A stretch of 64,000 nucleotides of DNA from Desarmillaria ectypa (GCA_030407005.1 JAUDYN010000003.1:2542001-2606000); one strand, 5' to 3'; positions 33,076-44,346 are shown, counted from the first letter of the stretch. The notes: generated from the sequence alone by a model not told the origin. Made by a program: numbers and translations.

Positions 33076-35572
33076 ATGCCTTCTGGTTCAGTGCTATCTG
33101 ACGTCCTTCACAGTCTCGGATCCCTTCGTCGCCGCACTAGTCTTCGTGAAAGTATTCGCAGCACCGCCAGCACCCACAGTTCATTGAAAGGGAAGGGGAA
33201 ACACAGTCGAAGCTCCTCGTATCGTTCGTACTCCGTCTACCAGCAGATAATGGCTCCCATCATTCTCCAAGACCCAAATGTAACAAAAAAACTTCTTGAG
33301 GCCATCCTTGACACACCAGGCGGGAGGCGGTCTCTGTCAAGATTGGCGAGAACATGCAAGGCGATGCGCGAGCCGGCGTTGAACGTACTATGGAGAGAAC
33401 TAGACTCTTTGATACCCATTCTTGGGTTATTCCCGTCGTCTCTCCTGAAGAAGACCAGAAGACCAGGACTAGGATTGGTGGGTCAAACTTTCGGCATGAA
33501 TTGACAGAGACGCTAACAAGTATGTCCACGCCCGACAGGCTAAGAATCCGACGGAAGACGACTGGTCAAAAATCCTAAAGTACGGCGAGCGAGTGCGTCG
33601 CATTGCATACAACGAGGCGATAAATAACGTTGCCGCCTCCATTTTCCCTATTTTCGAACAATATCGTCCCCGAACGTTCATCCTCCCCAACCTTCAGCAG
33701 CTCGTATGGAAGATCGAGAGCCCAGCTGGTCTGGAACGCTGCTCTCTCTTCCTCAACCCGGAGCTCGAGAGTATCTCTCTTGAGATTGGGACGCGGTTCC
33801 CCGAGTTGAACCACTTCCTTGCCGACATGTCGAGTCGCACCAAGTTGAAGGAATTTTCATTCATCTCTCCAACGCCCCTACCAGACGCATTCACAGAGCT
33901 CTTGCTGCCGCAGAAGAGTCTCTGCAAAGTAGTTCTTGTGGCTCCCGGTGCGCTGTCGCCAGGAGTTGGGCGATGGCTTGCTTCTCTGGAAGAGCTTAAA
34001 GTCCTAGAACTGGATCTTTCTGGGAGGGGTGTGGTTGCAGTGGAAGGGTTTTTTGAGGAGCTATCGCCACGTTCAGGGTATTCGACACCAAGCTCTGTCA
34101 TGACCACAGACAGCGGCGTGTTTTCGGGAGAAGAACTCGACTTTTCGGACCACCGAAAATCTGCACTCCGGCTGACTGGGGATTTACGGTCCAAGGGATC
34201 TTTTGCGACGATCCGACAGTTGCAACTAACCGGAGAGGTTTCAAATATCGCAGTGTTTTTGAGGCACCTGCGCAGTACCCTCATTCAGCTTGAACTCATC
34301 ATCGAGGATCCTCCAGATATCGCCGACTGGCAAGACTTGTCGGCGCTCATTTCAGAGCGATTTGGTACGACCTTGCAGTCATTGCGCATTTCAGGCAGCG
34401 GATCCTCGCGGTATAGCGAGCTTGTAAGGTCGACTGCAAGGGCGGAGCCTCCCAAACGTCTACCCCTCGGCTACTTCACTCTACTCCCATGCCTCCTGCG
34501 GCTAGATATCGACCTTCCAGAGTCCACTCTATTCACCAAATACGACATCCGGCATGTGTCAACGATCTGTCCAATGGTGGAAGAACTCAAGCTGTGCCCA
34601 CTGGCCCGCTTCCCGATTGCTACCGGCCCACCCAGTATCACATTGGAGGATTTGGCGCCTTTGATGGCCAACTGTCCAAGACTCCATACACTTTCAGTCG
34701 TCGTCAATGCCAAACATGGGACGGGCGAAGTCTTGTCTTCACGCGAGGCATCTTCTGCATCGCTCCTGCGTCTTCATGTAGGCCACTCATGGGTAGGAGA
34801 CACCCTTCACATCACCATCCTGCTTAGCCACCTTGCTCCGCACCTGGAGACGCTGAAGTGGTTCCACGAGAAAAACCGGCCTGGGTACGTCGAGGCGAAT
34901 GCACGAGGCTGGGAAAGAGTCGCGGAAGCCCTCCCCCATCTTCAAAACGTTCGTTTATCAGAGCGACTGTTCGCTACCCACGCCATCGACAGAGTCGAGA
35001 GTCAGGTACTTCAAGTTGAGTTTGCAGAAAAGGGTATTGATGCCACGGTTGCGACGATGGAGTGTGAGGTACAAGTACAGCCAGCCGTTACAGAGACTGC
35101 TGTGCAGTTTTCTCCCATCTTGGTCGACCGCATGGTGGACGCTGAGCCACAGATGTGCTCCATTTCTATCGGCGCCATTCCAGAGACAGTCGACTCTGCA
35201 ATCCAGGCGTTGCCCAGGACAGTAGACCAGTCTGTGGAAGCGGTCGTGTCCACCGGAGAGAGTGCAGTGGATGCTACGGTGCCGACTTTCTCCAGATCGG
35301 TTGAAGCCCTCGTCGAGGAATCTGCATCTATTGACAAAACACCCTCCGTTCGTTCTAGTTCCGTACGTTCCAGCCTGGCAAGTATCCATCTCTCCGACGT
35401 TGTTTCCATGGCATGGAAACTGGTCGTATTCTTCCCTTTAACGGTCCCATCAAGGATCATCCATATGGCGCTTGAGAGAGCTCGTTTGAGAAAGGAGGCT
35501 CAGAAAAAAGAGGGGACTGTTGCGTCGTCATCAACCAATATTCCGCTGAACACGATTCAAGTCCGTTCATGA
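33076..35572 (+). CDS. F-box/LRR-like protein with hydrophobic C-terminal segment
   Basis: Exons 33076-33477 and 33539-35572 give 811 residues; the intron joins PGLGL to AKNPTEDDWSKIL in frame. The F-box-like start is LLEAILDTPGGRRSLSRLARTCKAM then LNVLWRELDSL, a pattern common in agaricomycetes. Repeated leucine-rich segments follow (LPNLQQLVWKIES, LTGEVSNIAVFLRHLRSTL, LAPHLETLKWF), so it may be a substrate receptor of an SCF ligase. Unusually, the last quarter holds a degenerate repeat rich in (S/T)VD and EA (PETVDSAIQ, PRTVDQSVEA, SAVDATVP, SRSVEALVE), then VVSMAWKLVVFFPLTVPSR, a strongly hydrophobic helix that may be membrane-associated. Substrates are unknown. Confidence 0.72.
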
Positions 35573-35849
35573 TTTCGCTGCTACGACCGTCTATATGCTC
35601 ATATATGTTATTATGCACGATTAGGACATTTATGAATATGATACTCACAATGAAGAGAATATTGAATCTGTAGAGAAACATGAACCGTTATCAAGGAACC
35701 TTGAAATCGAGGAAAAGAGAAGAGCTGAGTTGCTGGCGGCGAATCCCGAAGTGCCTGTCCTCTCTTGGGCTCAAAGTCTTGCAAAAGTAATAGGGACAAA
35801 CACCACCGCGACGCGTCATTTGGACCAGACCGCTTCGTGGAAGTACATC

Positions 35850-37611
35850 ATGTCCGACAACAAGAAACAAGAAAAGGATTTTACCCCAGAGGTAGACATT
35901 CTACTTCCAGAGGCAGAGGCACTCGCCAAGGTATGGCACCGCCTGAATTCATAGCCCCGAAGGACAAGTGACCAATGTCTGTATAGGCTGGACAACTACA
36001 ACCGGCGCTTGACAAGCTCTTCGTTCTTGAAAAGCAAACACGGAATGTAAAAAAAAACTGTTCCTTATACTTCTGTCCCAGTTTATTGATTTCTACCAGG
36101 CTGCAGATCTCGCATCGACAACGCGACTCGTAAACGCTGTTCTTGAACACTGTTACCAGGCCACGGACTTTACTCTGCTGAACTCGAGCATTCTATTGCT
36201 GAGCAAGAAACATGGCCAACTCAAAGCAGCTATTCAAGCTATGGTTGAGCAGGCGATGGGGTGGCTGGAAGACGTGAAGAAGAAGAAACAAGGCAAAGAG
36301 AAATGGCTCGAGTTGGTTGAAACGTTGAGGACTGTCACTGAAGGGAAGGTGCGTGATAGTTCTCTATAATCCAGATTCATTATAACCTTCATTCGTAGAT
36401 CTTCCTAGAAACACCACGAGCCCGAGTAACTCTCCTTCTCGCTCACTACCATGAAGGTCTTTCAATCGCGGCCACAAATCCTGATGAATCCAAGAAATCC
36501 CTCGAAACTGCATCGGAGCTTTTGTCGGATTTGCAAGTAGAGACTTACTCGTCGATGGAACGAAGAGAAAAGACTGAGTTTCTCCTCGAGCAAATGCGAC
36601 TGCTCATTGCTGTTGCGCGACGGAAAGATACGGAAAGTTCCAACGGTGGAGAATCAGAGTGGGTGAAGGTCAGGGTAGGTGGTCGAAAAGTTAACGAAGG
36701 CTTCTTGAAAGAAAAAGAAAACGAGGTACTTGCGATATATGTTTAAACTTCCATACTTGTGCTAAGTCTTTCCTAGGACCTGAAACTCAAATATTATGAC
36801 CTAATGATCCAACATGCGTTACATCAAACCGCTTATCTTGACGTAGCAAATTACTATTACAAGGTTTGGGAAACGCCTTCAATAAAGGAGGATGTAAACG
36901 ATAAAGGCAAAGCGGTATGTGACATCTGTTGGCGGTGCATGCGCTTCTCATGTAACGACAGGCACTTGAACATATCATCTACTATGTCATCCTTGCTCCG
37001 CATAATAACGAACAGTCTGATATGCTACATCGTATGTTCAATGACCCCGCTCTGTTGAAATTGGAGCTTCACTAGTAAGTGTTTCTAGAATTACGTCTGC
37101 GCTATTTATTCATGGTTAAACAGCAACCTTGTAAAGTGCTTCACGACACACGAGCTAATGCGGTGGCCCGGCATTCAGACGCTATATGGTGAATTCCTCC
37201 GTCAAACGCAAGTCTTCTCCGAAGAGAAGCGGTGGGAAGATCTTCACACTCGAGTTATTGAACATGTTAGCTGCTGCATTTGTTGCTGGAAAATCGAGGC
37301 TAACCGTGATTTGACAGAATATCCGCGTTGTTGCCGAGTATTACACTCGGATAACCTTGCAAAGACTCACCTCTCTTCTGGACCTGACACCCAAACAGAC
37401 AGAGGAAACCCTCGCACGGCTAGTCGTTTCAAAAACGGTTTGGGCGCGGATTGATCGACCATCTGGGATTGTCAACTTTAGAAACCAACGAAGTCCGGAG
37501 GATGTGATGAATGACTGGAGTTCAGACATGCAGAAGTTGCTGGGCTTGGTGGAGAAGGCGTGGATGGGTATGAACGCTGCACAGGCAGCTCAAGCTCGCG
37601 TAAAGTCATGA
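35850..37611 (+). CDS. RPN5: 26S proteasome regulatory subunit RPN5 (PSMD12)
   Basis: Rpn5 is a PCI-domain scaffold of the proteasome lid. The start MSDNKKQEKDFTPEVDILLP and the helical repeats are conserved: LDKLFVLEKQTRN, ASTTRLVNAVLEHCYQATDF, VTEGKIFLETPRARVTLLLA and LETASELLSDLQVETYSS. KYYDLMIQHALHQTAYLDVA follows, then the PCI region RVVAEYYTRITLQRLTSLLD, LTPKQTEETLARLVVSKTVW and ARIDRPSGIVNF. It ends in an Ala-rich helix. About eight exons. The start codon was chosen from the family N-terminus; in-frame sequence before it is open but has no ATG. It converges on the mS23 gene with only 57 bases between stops. Confidence 0.95.
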
Positions 37612-37668
37612 TTATGACATGTCCCATACATATTCATTTTCTGCGATCTGAGTGAGAATTATCCATTG

Positions 37669-38615
37669 TTAGGCAGTTCTATTGTATACAGGCTGTGGCC
37701 GGGCAGCCGGTGTTGGCGTGTGAGCTGGTCCCACCGCCTCTGGGACTGCGACCTGTGCCGTTGCCTCTGGTGTTGGCGCCAACATAGACGGATACTTGAC
37801 CTCCGTAAGCGCCGGGGCGTACGTAGGTCGGACACCTTTCCTCCACAACGTCGTGTACTGCTCGCCTCTCGTCCACTCCTGTGAACCACCAGCAAAGTTG
37901 GCTGCAATGGACCTCCACCTCTTCCTCGAAGCAAACTCTCCGGCATCCATACTCGAGGCCTCTTCCCAGGTATCCAGAGCTTTCTTTTCCTTCTCGAACC
38001 CAAGTTGCACTTGCGACGTTTTGAACACCCGCCCGTAGCTCTCTACTTCCAGCACGGCAAATCGACGTGCAACGTGGTGTTCAGAGCGCAGGGCACGGAA
38101 CTGGGCAACAGCCCGCGCGTAGGCGAACGTTAGAGGAAGATTGTGGTATTCGTACAGGTTGACGGCAAATCGTATGGCGCTGGTTATGGTTAGTATATAC
38201 ACGACGATGGAGATGGTACAGCGTACTCTTCTGGTGAAGGATTCCGTCCCCACTGCCTCAGTCTCTGCCAATCACGTCCTTGCACAGGACGCTGCTCCCG
38301 TATGGCATCGCGTTCGGTCAGCGTCACAGGTCGGAAGGCCTCAAAGGGATGGTCACGGAAGAACCGGCGTCGGACCTCATCCTCGACGTATACAATGGAC
38401 GATGGTCTGTTTTTTGGTGCGCGTAGTTTCTGGGCGGTCCCCGTCGGTTTGGGGGCTACTAAGTCGAAAGAAGATCGTGGAGGAGGCGCTTTCGGGGGAA
38501 GAGGCAAGGGCGGGTACTGGAGAACAGAGCCAAGCCATACTGGTTGGTCGATGAGGTTGCCTTTCAAAAGACGCAGCGCCTGCTGGTGTACTTGCGACGC
38601 TATACGGCGCACCAT
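37669..38615 (-). CDS. RSM25: Mitochondrial small-ribosomal-subunit protein mS23 (Rsm25)
   Basis: The N-terminus MVRRIASQVHQQALRLLKGN is basic and amphipathic, then QPVWLGSVLQYPPLPLPPKAP, the block I associate with Rsm25/mS23. IVYVEDEVRRRFFRDHPFEA and a second exon from AIRFAVNLYEYHNLPLTFAYA follow, then ARRFAVLEVESYGRVF. The C-terminal part is Pro/Ala-rich and less conserved. One intron (near 38178-38229). It lies between the convergent RPN5 gene and the start-to-stop tandem CoA ligase gene, with a 106-base promoter space on that side. Confidence 0.8.
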
Positions 38616-38721
38616 GGCGTCTTAGTCAAAAGGTCGATTTTTTTTGTAATGCCGGCGACACGCAACCAAATGGGGAATGTCGTAGCGGAACTAATATACA
38701 ATTGTGGTAATAGATGCGGGT

Positions 38722-41392
38722 TTACAGTTTAGCTTGTACTTCTACAGGTTTCCTCTTCCTAGCCTGTTCACGCAACACTCGTCGAAGCTGGAGGTGTAAA
38801 AATTAGAGAATAGTAATTGGTGAGATCATTTCAGACATACTATTTTCCCTGATGGATTCTTGGGTATAGCGTCGATGAATTCAACGCCACCAGCCAACCA
38901 TTTGTACTGCACTTTTGAATCGGCAACATGCTGGGAATACAATCAGCTATACGTAATGAGGAGGACACTATCACTCTTGCCTTGATGAGAGTAGCTTTTA
39001 ACTTGGATATCTCATTCGGATTCACACCGATTCGCTTTCGCAGTCCTGGCTCTAGGACTACATAAGCCAACGGTAATTCACCGCTATAGTCGTCCGGCAC
39101 TGGAACGACACAACAATCCGCCACGGATGGATGTAGCAGAAGGTGGCCTTCAAGCTCAGCTGGCGCAACTTGGAATCCCTTGACCTGTTACCACAAGTCC
39201 ACAAGTATAAGTACAATCCGGTTAGGGAGGAATTATCATTACCTTCATCATTTCCTGCACAAAAAGGTTAGTACCCATGGGCTGATGGTTAGATAAGACC
39301 ATACTTTGAGCCTGTCTACAACAAAAAGCTCGTTGTTCCGGATAATAACCTCATCCCCAGTATGGACCCATCCGTTAACAAAAGTGCTCTTCGTCCTGCT
39401 GCCATGAGCTTCAACATCAGGAGTGCCAACAGTCGGACTTACGCTTCCTCGTTGTTCCTGTACCGCAGCGCCATAGAAGGGCCTGTAACGATAAGTTCTC
39501 CTTGTTCTCCCTCTCGCGCCAACGACCCATCTGCTTTAACGATGCGCGCGACAATGCCGGGCAAAAGTTGACCTGCAGTTCCAATCGTTCCGTGCAATTT
39601 TGTAGGGTCCATTGCGACAACAGACGTAGCAGTCTCCGTAAGCCCTGCAGTCGCCATTTAGTCAGCAGTCAGATGTGAACCTGACAGTGACAAACCATAT
39701 CCTTGACCAATCATGGCATTCGGGAAAACTTTTGCAAGTTGCACATATAGATCTCCAGATAATGGTGCAGCTCCACACATTAACAACTTGACATGTGAGA
39801 AGTCGCGATCTCGAATCGCAGGATACTACAAAATCACATTTGTACGCGTTCCTAGTTGAATGGTCGAGGAGTGTAACACACCTTGCATAGAAGTACGACT
39901 TGGGGAGGAACAACACTTGAGGCAGAGTCATTCGAAATATCAAAAGAATGGTATGCCAAGCTTACAATAGATGGGTGATTCGGTAACGATCGATGCTCCT
40001 CAAGAATCCCTTGAAGCTGAATTTTGGGATTACAACGACAGATAGCTGTCGTTCATGAGCATAGCCCCAGCAGAGTAACTCGGGAAACAAACTTACTCCA
40101 GAGAATAGGACATAATGGAGCTAGGATTGACTGTCAGTTTATACTCTGGTGATGAAGTATTCTACACTCACCGTAACAATGAGTCCATAGATGTCTGCGC
40201 CTTATAAGAGGAAGTTTATTTCCAAGGTGGAGGCAGACTCACGGTAGAATGGTAGGACTGACAGATTCATAAAAACCAATAAATCGCGTAGGTGTAGAAT
40301 GAACATACCTCCCAGCGACACGTCTCCAGGCGTCATCCTCTTATGAGGATCTCTTTCACCGCTCATATGAGCTGTGCTTTGCAAGACATTCGATACGATA
40401 GATCGATGAGGTATTTCAACGGCCTGTTACATGTTTCAGGGGCCAACATAATGAAACGGTCATCTGGATCACCTTGGCCTTTCCTGAATACGTCGTCAAT
40501 TTTTAGCCGCAAGCTGAGGTGACTGCTACACTCACCGGTTGTTCCACTGGAGAAGGAAAGAAATGCGAGTTTCGTCTTTGATTCTCCGGGGCTTAATCTT
40601 CGTTCGGTAAAGTTTATTGGCTTGCTATTGCCGTATTCCATCAGATTTTCGACGGAGGTATAGGCGTTGTGGCCTGGACCATCTATCAATACGATATGGT
40701 CCTTTGAGATGCCGACAGCACGTGCAGCCTCGATAGCAGTGGGAAGGAAAGCAGAGAATACAACGATGGCACTGGCATTGGCGGTTTGTAGCTGGTGGAC
40801 TAGTTCATCGACCGTGTAGCTAGGGTTGGCAGGTCTATGAAACAAAGTTCATGAAATGTCGAAGACTGGAGATGGAAGAGGGTTGATACGTTATGATGCC
40901 CCCCACCCTATGAACGGCCCAAATAGAGATAGGATAATCTGCGGGGAAACGATGAGGAAGTCCGTTCGAGCGCGGAAAGGAGATGCTTACAAATGTGGTT
41001 AGGGCTAAAGATGCAGACTGGATGGTCTTAGTTCCAACGCGACGGCCGAGTCTCGGATGCGACGTACCAACATCATCCTCAGCTAGATCTGGGATCAGCA
41101 ATAGCTGTTAGGGGGAACCAGGGTGACTTACACAGGCCCCATATAAGACTTAGCGCGTTTGCCAGCCCATGCGTCCGTTGGTGAACCTGTAGCACGTTAA
41201 GATCCCTGGAACTGACATGTTATTAATGAGAACCACCTCGGCGTGACAGAGTGTACGGCCAGTGCCATCTTCGATGAACCAGGGTATATCGTCCTTCCTA
41301 TGGGGTCGCAATTCGTGAGGCGAGTCAAGAATAAACTGAGGAACGGTAAGGTTAGGAATGTCAACATTCAACGCTGGGCCTGAGAATTCCAT
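38722..41392 (-). CDS. 4-coumarate-CoA-ligase-like AMP-forming acyl-CoA synthetase
   Basis: This enzyme activates carboxylic acids as CoA thioesters through an acyl-adenylate. Motifs: [18 protein letters not shown], the AMP-binding P-loop with an Ala for the usual Pro; [38 protein letters not shown]; and the lysine motif [16 protein letters not shown]. It ends AKL, a peroxisomal PTS1-type tripeptide. The substrate is unknown (phenylpropanoid, fatty or aromatic acids). The gene is cut into more than a dozen exons; one is only 11 bases (40473-40483, carrying GKAK), and others hold VLPFY (near 40240-40255) or LHYVLFSG. The N-terminal half runs [59 protein letters not shown]. Start 41390-41392. 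Confidence 0.85.
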
Positions 41393-41650
41393 GATAGATA
41401 ATGTACTGCAGGCACGGGTAAACGTGTGACGATGTGAATACTGAGCATGTACATACCGGCAAGAAAGGCAGGAAGAAGAAAGATGGGAGAAGAGAGGGCC
41501 ATCTCTCACTTTATAGTCGGCTGGAACTTGTCTTAGTTTGTTGTGGTATAATTTTCCGTCACTGAGATTCTGGTCCCGGTTCCTCGATCTTACCTTGATC
41601 CCGGCTCAACTCCGCTCGCGTAGCTCGTGGGAAAACCGCACTGGTTCGCT

Positions 41651-42679
41651 ATGGACGACGACGAGGCTGAACTACGAAATCCCTTCCCCTCGCCGCCGTC
41701 GCATTATACTCGCTATACGACCCACAATCTCAAGCTGCTGGCATTGCTCAACGAACGGGCGCCCGATGAGGAGAACCCCAATCAACAGGAGGTCTTGTCC
41801 GATCAGGTGGACGTGCCAGATTGGCCATTGAAGCAACTTGAGAAACCACGCGTTGACTGGATTCTTGACGAGCCTGACGCCTACTACGACGTGTTTGGTG
41901 ACCGTTGGTCGGTGCGCACAGCATACTAGTCCACGTCTGTACCATTTACTCATGCATTCGACAGGTCAAAGAGACGATACCCCCACTAGCGGAGGCAGGC
42001 ATAACTCAGCTATACCCTTCTGACCCTAGTGCTGGTGCGTTCGCTCGGCTTATTCTCATGATTGCATTTACTTATCGTCATGCAGACCGACGACCGGCGT
42101 TGTTATCCGTTTTGCGTTCCCTTCTCGTGACATATTCGTATCTCACGTCCGCTCTGCTCGCTCCGCCTCTGACAAACTCTTCTCTTGAGAACGTGGAGCC
42201 CGAATGGAAACGTCATGTCGACTGGATATCTATCTTGAGTCAAAACATATTAGCTGCAGCAAATGACCTCCGGCCTGTCCAGGTACATCACCTCCTCAAT
42301 CATCTGACACTTAGTTACCTAGGGTTGTAGGCAAGGGGTAATCTAGAGCTTATCATGAAGCGACAAGTGGAACTTCGGAGAGAAGAAACTGCTGCACTTC
42401 ACACGTACGGCCGCTCTTCGCCGTTCCTGCTACTTCTGACATTTGAAGACAGAAAATGCGACTCCCTTGAAATTAAACTGGCGGAACTTCGGGCATCTGC
42501 GCAAAATTCGTCTCAGATGAACGAAAATATATCGCTCACCGCGTTTCAGCACATGGACATTCAACCGTCAGGAACTGTACGTGTTTTCCCCTGTTGTTTT
42601 CGTTCTGTGCGACCAAGTTATTTAGGACGAGCGCGGACCAAGCAATGAAGACGTACTTCGCTGGGCGGAGGAACTATAA
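41651..42679 (+). CDS. MED7: Mediator complex subunit MED7
   Basis: MED7 is part of the middle module of Mediator, pairing with MED21. Conserved features: the N-terminal PFPSPPSHYTRYTTHNLKLL (a PPP-type block), VDWILDEPDAYYDVFGDRW, PPLAEAGITQLYPSDP, and the helices DRRPALLSVLRSLLVTYSYL and ANDLRPVQARGNLELIMKRQ, EEIK-like SLEIKLAELRASA. Exons 41651-41911, 41965-42282, 42331-42404, 42453-42576 and 42626-42679 give 276 residues, longer than yeast MED7. It is divergent from the CoA ligase and in tandem with the BCL7-like gene 170 bases downstream. Confidence 0.85.
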
Positions 42680-42849
42680 TGAATCTCATTTGACCTGGAA
42701 TATTCCATCTTGTATCCATATTACTGAACAACACTGTATAATTCTATTCAATTTTATCAGATTTCGTATTTTGAACCAGTTCGAAGCTAACGCCACGTGG
42801 CCAAAGTAGGCTCTTCACTAGTTACTCAACCCTCGGACGCGACCGTCCT

Positions 42850-43575
42850 ATGTCCACTCGAAGACGGATTGGAGTAAGCAACGCGACGACGGAAGCTGCC
42901 CGTCGTCAGCTAATGCAACCGGTCCCCTGCTGGGAGAAAGTCTGGGTAACGCCAGAGGGACAATCCGTCAATTCAACGTTGAAGGTGTTCAAATGGATCA
43001 AGACGGATAAAATACAAGCACGTCTCTTTTTCTGTTCCAGCTGCTACTTATTGACGTCGCTTTAGCAATTCAATGAAGACGACAATGACGCTGACGAACC
43101 TCTGGCACCTCTCCCTGATGAACCTGAGGTCGTTGACGTCGATGACGAAGGGGAACAGGACGAACAGGACGACAAGCCCAACATTGTCGACGTGGAAGCA
43201 GCGCAAAATGGGTCCGAGGTACAAGAAGCTGTCACGCAGAGCCAGAGTACAGAACCGCCCACAAAACCTCCCTCACCCGATCCCCAATTGTCACTGGAAC
43301 CCCCCACAAATGACGACCTGACGATGGATGACACCACAGATATTCTTGATGCGTCACTAAAGCCTCTCAACTCCAGTCTCGAGGATGTGGACAAACTCAA
43401 TATCGAGAACGATGGGATGGAATTGGATATGTCCAGCTTTGGGCCGGATGGACTGGGGTTGGAAGGTTCACACGACTTGACGCAGTTGGAACCTTCGGAC
43501 ACTCTCATGGGAGGGCAACTGATGGACGATACTGTAGACCCGTTTGCGGCCGCTGAGCCTATGGGCGAGCAGTAA
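42850..43575 (+). CDS. BCL7-like protein (SWI/SNF-associated in animals)
   Basis: The first exon (42850-43017) begins MSTRRRIGVSNATTEAARRQ and contains CWEKVWVTPEGQSVNSTLKV then FKWIKTDKIQ. This matches the short N-terminal signature of animal BCL7 proteins (WEKKWV, then a variable loop, then L-x-x-(Y/F)KW), which are small subunits of BAF-type SWI/SNF remodelers. A second exon (43066-43575) is acidic and disordered (DEPEVVDVDDEGEQDEQDD). 225 residues. The intron between them starts with GC (GCACGT..TTTAG), which is the only frame-keeping choice. Function by homology only; the motif is short. Confidence 0.6.
43018..43065 (+). other. GC-AG intron in the BCL7-like gene
   Basis: 48 bases, donor GCACGT, acceptor TTTAG, phase 0. 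The GT choice nearby (GTCTCT) leads to a stop in the second exon, so the GC donor is inferred from the frame. Confidence 0.6.
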
Positions 43576-43691
43576 CACTGACGTGAGAGCGATTATCATC
43601 TTAAAAGGCATATAGTTTGCTAATTCATCCAATACAGACACGTCTTTCTTCTTGTACACTCTTTGTATCTTATCTCGGCCATTGGTTTCTT

Positions 43692-43953
43692 TCAGCATTT
43701 ACATTCACCGGGCTTGCAGCCGCAACTGAAAAGAGAACGTCAGTTTAGAAAAAGAAATGGTGGGTGATTGGACCGGCGCATACGACGAGCAAGAGCAGGT
43801 GGTGGAGCCACAGTTGGCCTTGTTCTTAGTGGGGTCGTTGCCACAGGCGCAGCTTGGGTAGGAGCAGGTCTCCTTGGTGGTCGAAGAGCAAGATTCAGGC
43901 TGTCGTCGAGTCAGCGGGGCCACGAATTCGTAATGAGAAGGAATACTCACCAT
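43692..43953 (-). CDS. Short metallothionein-like Cys-rich protein
   Basis: Three exons: the ATG alone (43951-43953), 43787-43899 and 43692-43725, giving 49 residues with 11 cysteines. Introns are GTGAGT..CGACAG (51 bases) and GTCGTA..TTTTCAG (61 bases). The cysteines fall in CxC and CxxxxC groups (PSCACG, TTCSCSCGCKPGECKC), with no aromatic residue except one Tyr, as in fungal metallothioneins that bind Cu, Zn or Cd. A TATA box lies 64 bases upstream. The gene is nearly invisible to ORF-based calling because the start codon is split from the rest. Its metal preference cannot be read from the sequence. Confidence 0.82.
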
Positions 43954-44016
43954 TGCCAAGGCTATTATCAAACAGTAGCTGGGTGTAGGTTGATGGTGGT
44001 CAGAGGTCTCCTCTGT

Positions 44017-44024
44017 CTTTTATA
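44017..44024 (-). promoter_or_regulatory. TATA box of the metallothionein gene
   Basis: TATAAAAG on the minus strand, 64 bases before the ATG of the metallothionein, leaving room for a start site and a 5' UTR of about 30-35 bases. TATA boxes are common in strongly induced stress genes. Confidence 0.7.
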
Positions 44025-44339
44025 TTGTTTTCTTACCGAGACTCATCGGGAGTTGGGGCCTGGAAGCCTTTATCAATCTGATTAGATTCTAAGGTTTTCT
44101 CCTTATGAGTTCTGTTTTTTCCAGGATATGGTCGGCTGCTGTTATAACTTTACCGCAGTCTTGGGTATCGAGAACATGTAATTGGTTTTTCGTACGCGCA
44201 CGGGTCCAAGCGCCTAATTTTATCAGATAAGATTTCCCAGACGCATGGTTCCAACTTCGCAGCGCTTACCTTTGTACTAAGGCACTTTGACTCTGACAGC
44301 CACTAGTACTACTCGTGACTGTCGAGCGCTTGCACTTAG

Positions 44340-44346
44340 TGACTCA
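44340..44346. promoter_or_regulatory. TGACTCA (AP-1/Yap-type) site
   Basis: A full TGACTCA palindrome lies 78 bases before the ATG of the Lnt-like gene and 387 bases before that of the metallothionein. Yap/AP-1 bZIP factors control metal and oxidative-stress genes in fungi. Gcn4 uses the same site, so the responsible factor cannot be told. Confidence 0.35.

Noticed and set aside
33694..34284. Long antisense open frame in the F-box/LRR-like gene
   Set aside because: It lies wholly opposite a better supported coding exon and its translation is Ser/Arg-rich without motif; a shadow of codon bias.
34958..35460. Antisense open frames with Thr/Ser-rich translation
   Set aside because: They mirror the VD/EA repeats of the sense gene and have no independent signal.
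35592..35849. Open in-frame sequence upstream of the RPN5 start
   Set aside because: No ATG in frame, and the family N-terminus begins at MSDNKK; the openness is by chance.
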